Assembly: GCA_049515135.1 (NCBI GenBank)
Contig: JBEKUJ010000004.1
Span: 1-64,000 of the forward strand
Direction of reading: 5' to 3'
DNA from: Fen-1364 sp049515135
Lineage (GTDB): Bacteria; Spirochaetota; Spirochaetia; SZUA-6; Fen-1364
Length of the DNA stretch: 64,000 bases
A program made the position numbers and the translations under genes. The notes beneath the pieces are model-generated. The model was given only the letters and a program-made list of their open reading frames with translations. It did no database searches and was not told the DNA's origin. Shown in pieces: positions 62,836-64,000 of this stretch. Every line of letters begins with the position of its first letter. Position 1 is the stretch's first letter.

Positions 62836-63408
62836 CTATCGGTAGTCGATGATCTCAGAGTCGGCCTTTCGCAGCGAGGCCGAGGACACCGCGTCAGCCT
62901 TTTGTGCCGCGTTCCCGATCTTCAGGATCGCGACGCCGAGATAGCCGGCCGGAATCCCGACGGAGTCCTTATACTTCGTGTTTAGGTTCGCGATCGGCCC
63001 CGTATAGATGTGCGAACCCAGGCCCAGGGATTGGGCGGCCAAGTACATGTCCTCGGTCGCCAAGGCGCAGTCGAAGGCGACAGCCGCGGCGCGGTCGGCC
63101 TGATCCAGGCCGGAAATGATGATAAGGATGTTCCCCTTCAACGCATCGGGGATGATCCTTTTCATAGTCTCCAAGTCCTTGATCACCGTGAAATGCCAAG
63201 GCTGACTGTTCCTTGCACTGGGAGCCCGCACGCCACATCGCAAAATCAATTCAAGGTCCTTTGGGTCGACGGGAGCGGTCGTGAAGGCCTTGTTTGAGTA
63301 CGCGGACGATATGAAGTTGGCGATGTCGGTGCTCTGGGACTGGCTGAAAATCACGGCAGGGCCGATAAGCAACAGCAGAACAACGACAGACAGCGCTTTG
63401 CGAGCCAT
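62836..63408 (-). CDS. Exported nitroreductase-family protein
   Basis: 190 residues from ATG 63408 after GGGAGG. The signal peptide (MARKALSVVVLLLLIGPAVIFSQ) is unusual for this cytoplasmic flavin family. Nitroreductase features: ISSAYSNKAFTTAPVDPKDL, FMN contact LRCGVRAPSARNSQPWHFTV, LATEDMYLAAQSLGLGSHI, and the end GVAILKIG. Family enzymes use FMN and NAD(P)H. Here export would need a different electron source. The protein is a little short but has all main motifs. Confidence 0.85.
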   Translation of the reverse strand: MARKALSVVVLLLLIGPAVIFSQSQSTDIANFISSAYSNKAFTTAPVDPKDLELILRCGVRAPSARNSQPWHFTVIKDLETMKRIIPDALKGNILIIISGLDQADRAAAVAFDCALATEDMYLAAQSLGLGSHIYTGPIANLNTKYKDSVGIPAGYLGVAILKIGNAAQKADAVSSASLRKADSEIIDYR

Positions 63409-63615
63409 ATTTCCTCCCTCACCTTCCGTGCTCGTTCCGCGAGTGGATAGAAGGTGATAGGAATAGTATTCACGACCCTTGGCAATGACGGCAAGGGAGG
63501 ACCTGCAGATAACAGGGGGGAACTTACCGCCGCCGGCCTTGGATGATTGGCGCTCGACTCACGATCCATCCCCTCGCCCATAATCAATTGCAGCTATCAC
63601 GCCATTTTGATCATT

Positions 63616-64000
63616 TCAGACAAACCGGCTGCCGAACTTCTCCGCAATAAGGGCCTGGAGCTTCTTGACGTCTTCCGCCTTGTCACGGCGGCATACCAGC
63701 GTGGCGTCAGGCGTGTGGATCACCACCAGGTCGTCGCAGCCGAGCGCAGCCACCAGGTGCTGAGGGTCGCTGGACGCCACGAGGGTTCCCCGGGTGTCCA
63801 CAATGACGCTCGCATCGGCAGCGACGGCGTTCCCCGCCTCGTCCGACTTGCAGGTCTCCGCGAAGGCCGGCCACGAGCCCACGTCCAGCCAGGAAAGATC
63901 CATCGGGATGGCAGCAACCCTGACCAGAGGGTCGCGCGAAGCTTTCTCCATCACGGCGAAGTCCACGCTGATTTTTCGAAGCGACGGGTACGCCGAGCCG
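63616..64000 (-). CDS. Mannose-1-phosphate guanylyltransferase, C-terminal part
   Basis: About 128 residues; the N-terminal nucleotidyltransferase signature lies beyond the window. Recognised by KISVDFAVMEKASRDPLVRV followed by IPMDLSWLDVGSWPAFAETC (the family's SWxDVGSW block), VALGCDDLVVIHTPDATLV and CRRDKAEDVKKLQALIAE near the end. It makes GDP-mannose from mannose-1-phosphate and GTP. It ends without the phosphomannose-isomerase extension of ManC. That activity is fused to the mutase at 58778 instead. Confidence 0.9.
   Translation of the reverse strand, partial: GSAYPSLRKISVDFAVMEKASRDPLVRVAAIPMDLSWLDVGSWPAFAETCKSDEAGNAVAADASVIVDTRGTLVASSDPQHLVAALGCDDLVVIHTPDATLVCRRDKAEDVKKLQALIAEKFGSRFV

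Overview
The window comes from a high-G+C, double-membraned bacterium. Evidence for two membranes is the number of signal-peptide proteins with beta-barrel-like C-termini and the lipoproteins with lipoboxes. The gene mix fits an uncultured, free-living or host-associated member of the Spirochaetota best: a large coiled-coil inner-membrane protein, FecR/PEGA-like envelope proteins, KamA, a UxaE-type tagaturonate epimerase and two c-di-GMP enzymes. That placement is inference. No rRNA, tRNA or CRISPR array was found.

Layout. Bases 1-3230 are a decayed edge: the tail of an IS630-type transposase, a FecR/DUF6600 surface protein whose repeat-rich 3' end is out of frame, and a broken GH79-like glycosidase. 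Bases 3234-15274 hold envelope and signalling genes: a membrane class III adenylate cyclase, two paralogous PEGA-like outer-membrane proteins, lipoproteins, a long coiled-coil protein, a beta-barrel, a FecR-like protein and an exported alpha/beta hydrolase. Several of these overlap stop-to-start. Bases 15396-24715 are mainly housekeeping: an ASKHA/2Fe-2S corrinoid-activator-like protein, nadE, radA, a toroid-like hypothetical protein and a PAS-GGDEF-EAL protein.

Bases 24834-32816 are a sugar and polyol region: aldo/keto reductase, outer-membrane protein, araA, sugar isomerase/epimerase, two divergent zinc dehydrogenases, ribulose-phosphate-type epimerase and a DeoR regulator. Bases 32806-41538 carry patatin-like, RseC-like, Nudix and radical SAM genes, then a kamA / ATP-grasp ligase / GNAT cluster and hflX. 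Bases 41786-45903 carry a 914-residue diguanylate cyclase, a DUF6786-like protein and a GNAT.

Bases 45945-55643 form a complete-looking hexuronate module: uxaE, uxaC, uxuA, an SDR mannonate oxidoreductase, a GntR regulator and a four-gene ABC importer. The genes imply that galacturonate and glucuronate both pass through fructuronate to mannonate and KDG. UxaE replaces the altronate branch. Bases 55648-64000 hold a methyltransferase, adenosine deaminase, a DMT transporter, a fused phosphomannomutase/mannose-6-phosphate isomerase, decayed genes, a small helical protein gene bracketed by palindromes, an exported nitroreductase and the end of a mannose-1-phosphate guanylyltransferase. The fusion plus the guanylyltransferase would make GDP-mannose.

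Genes are tightly packed. Convergent pairs often overlap at their 3' ends, and gene remnants (GH79, TauE/SafE, quinone oxidoreductase, HTH-ATPase, a small lipoprotein) sit in the gaps. Starts were moved from the longest open frame to the codon that best fits a Shine-Dalgarno site, a signal peptide or a stop/start overlap.
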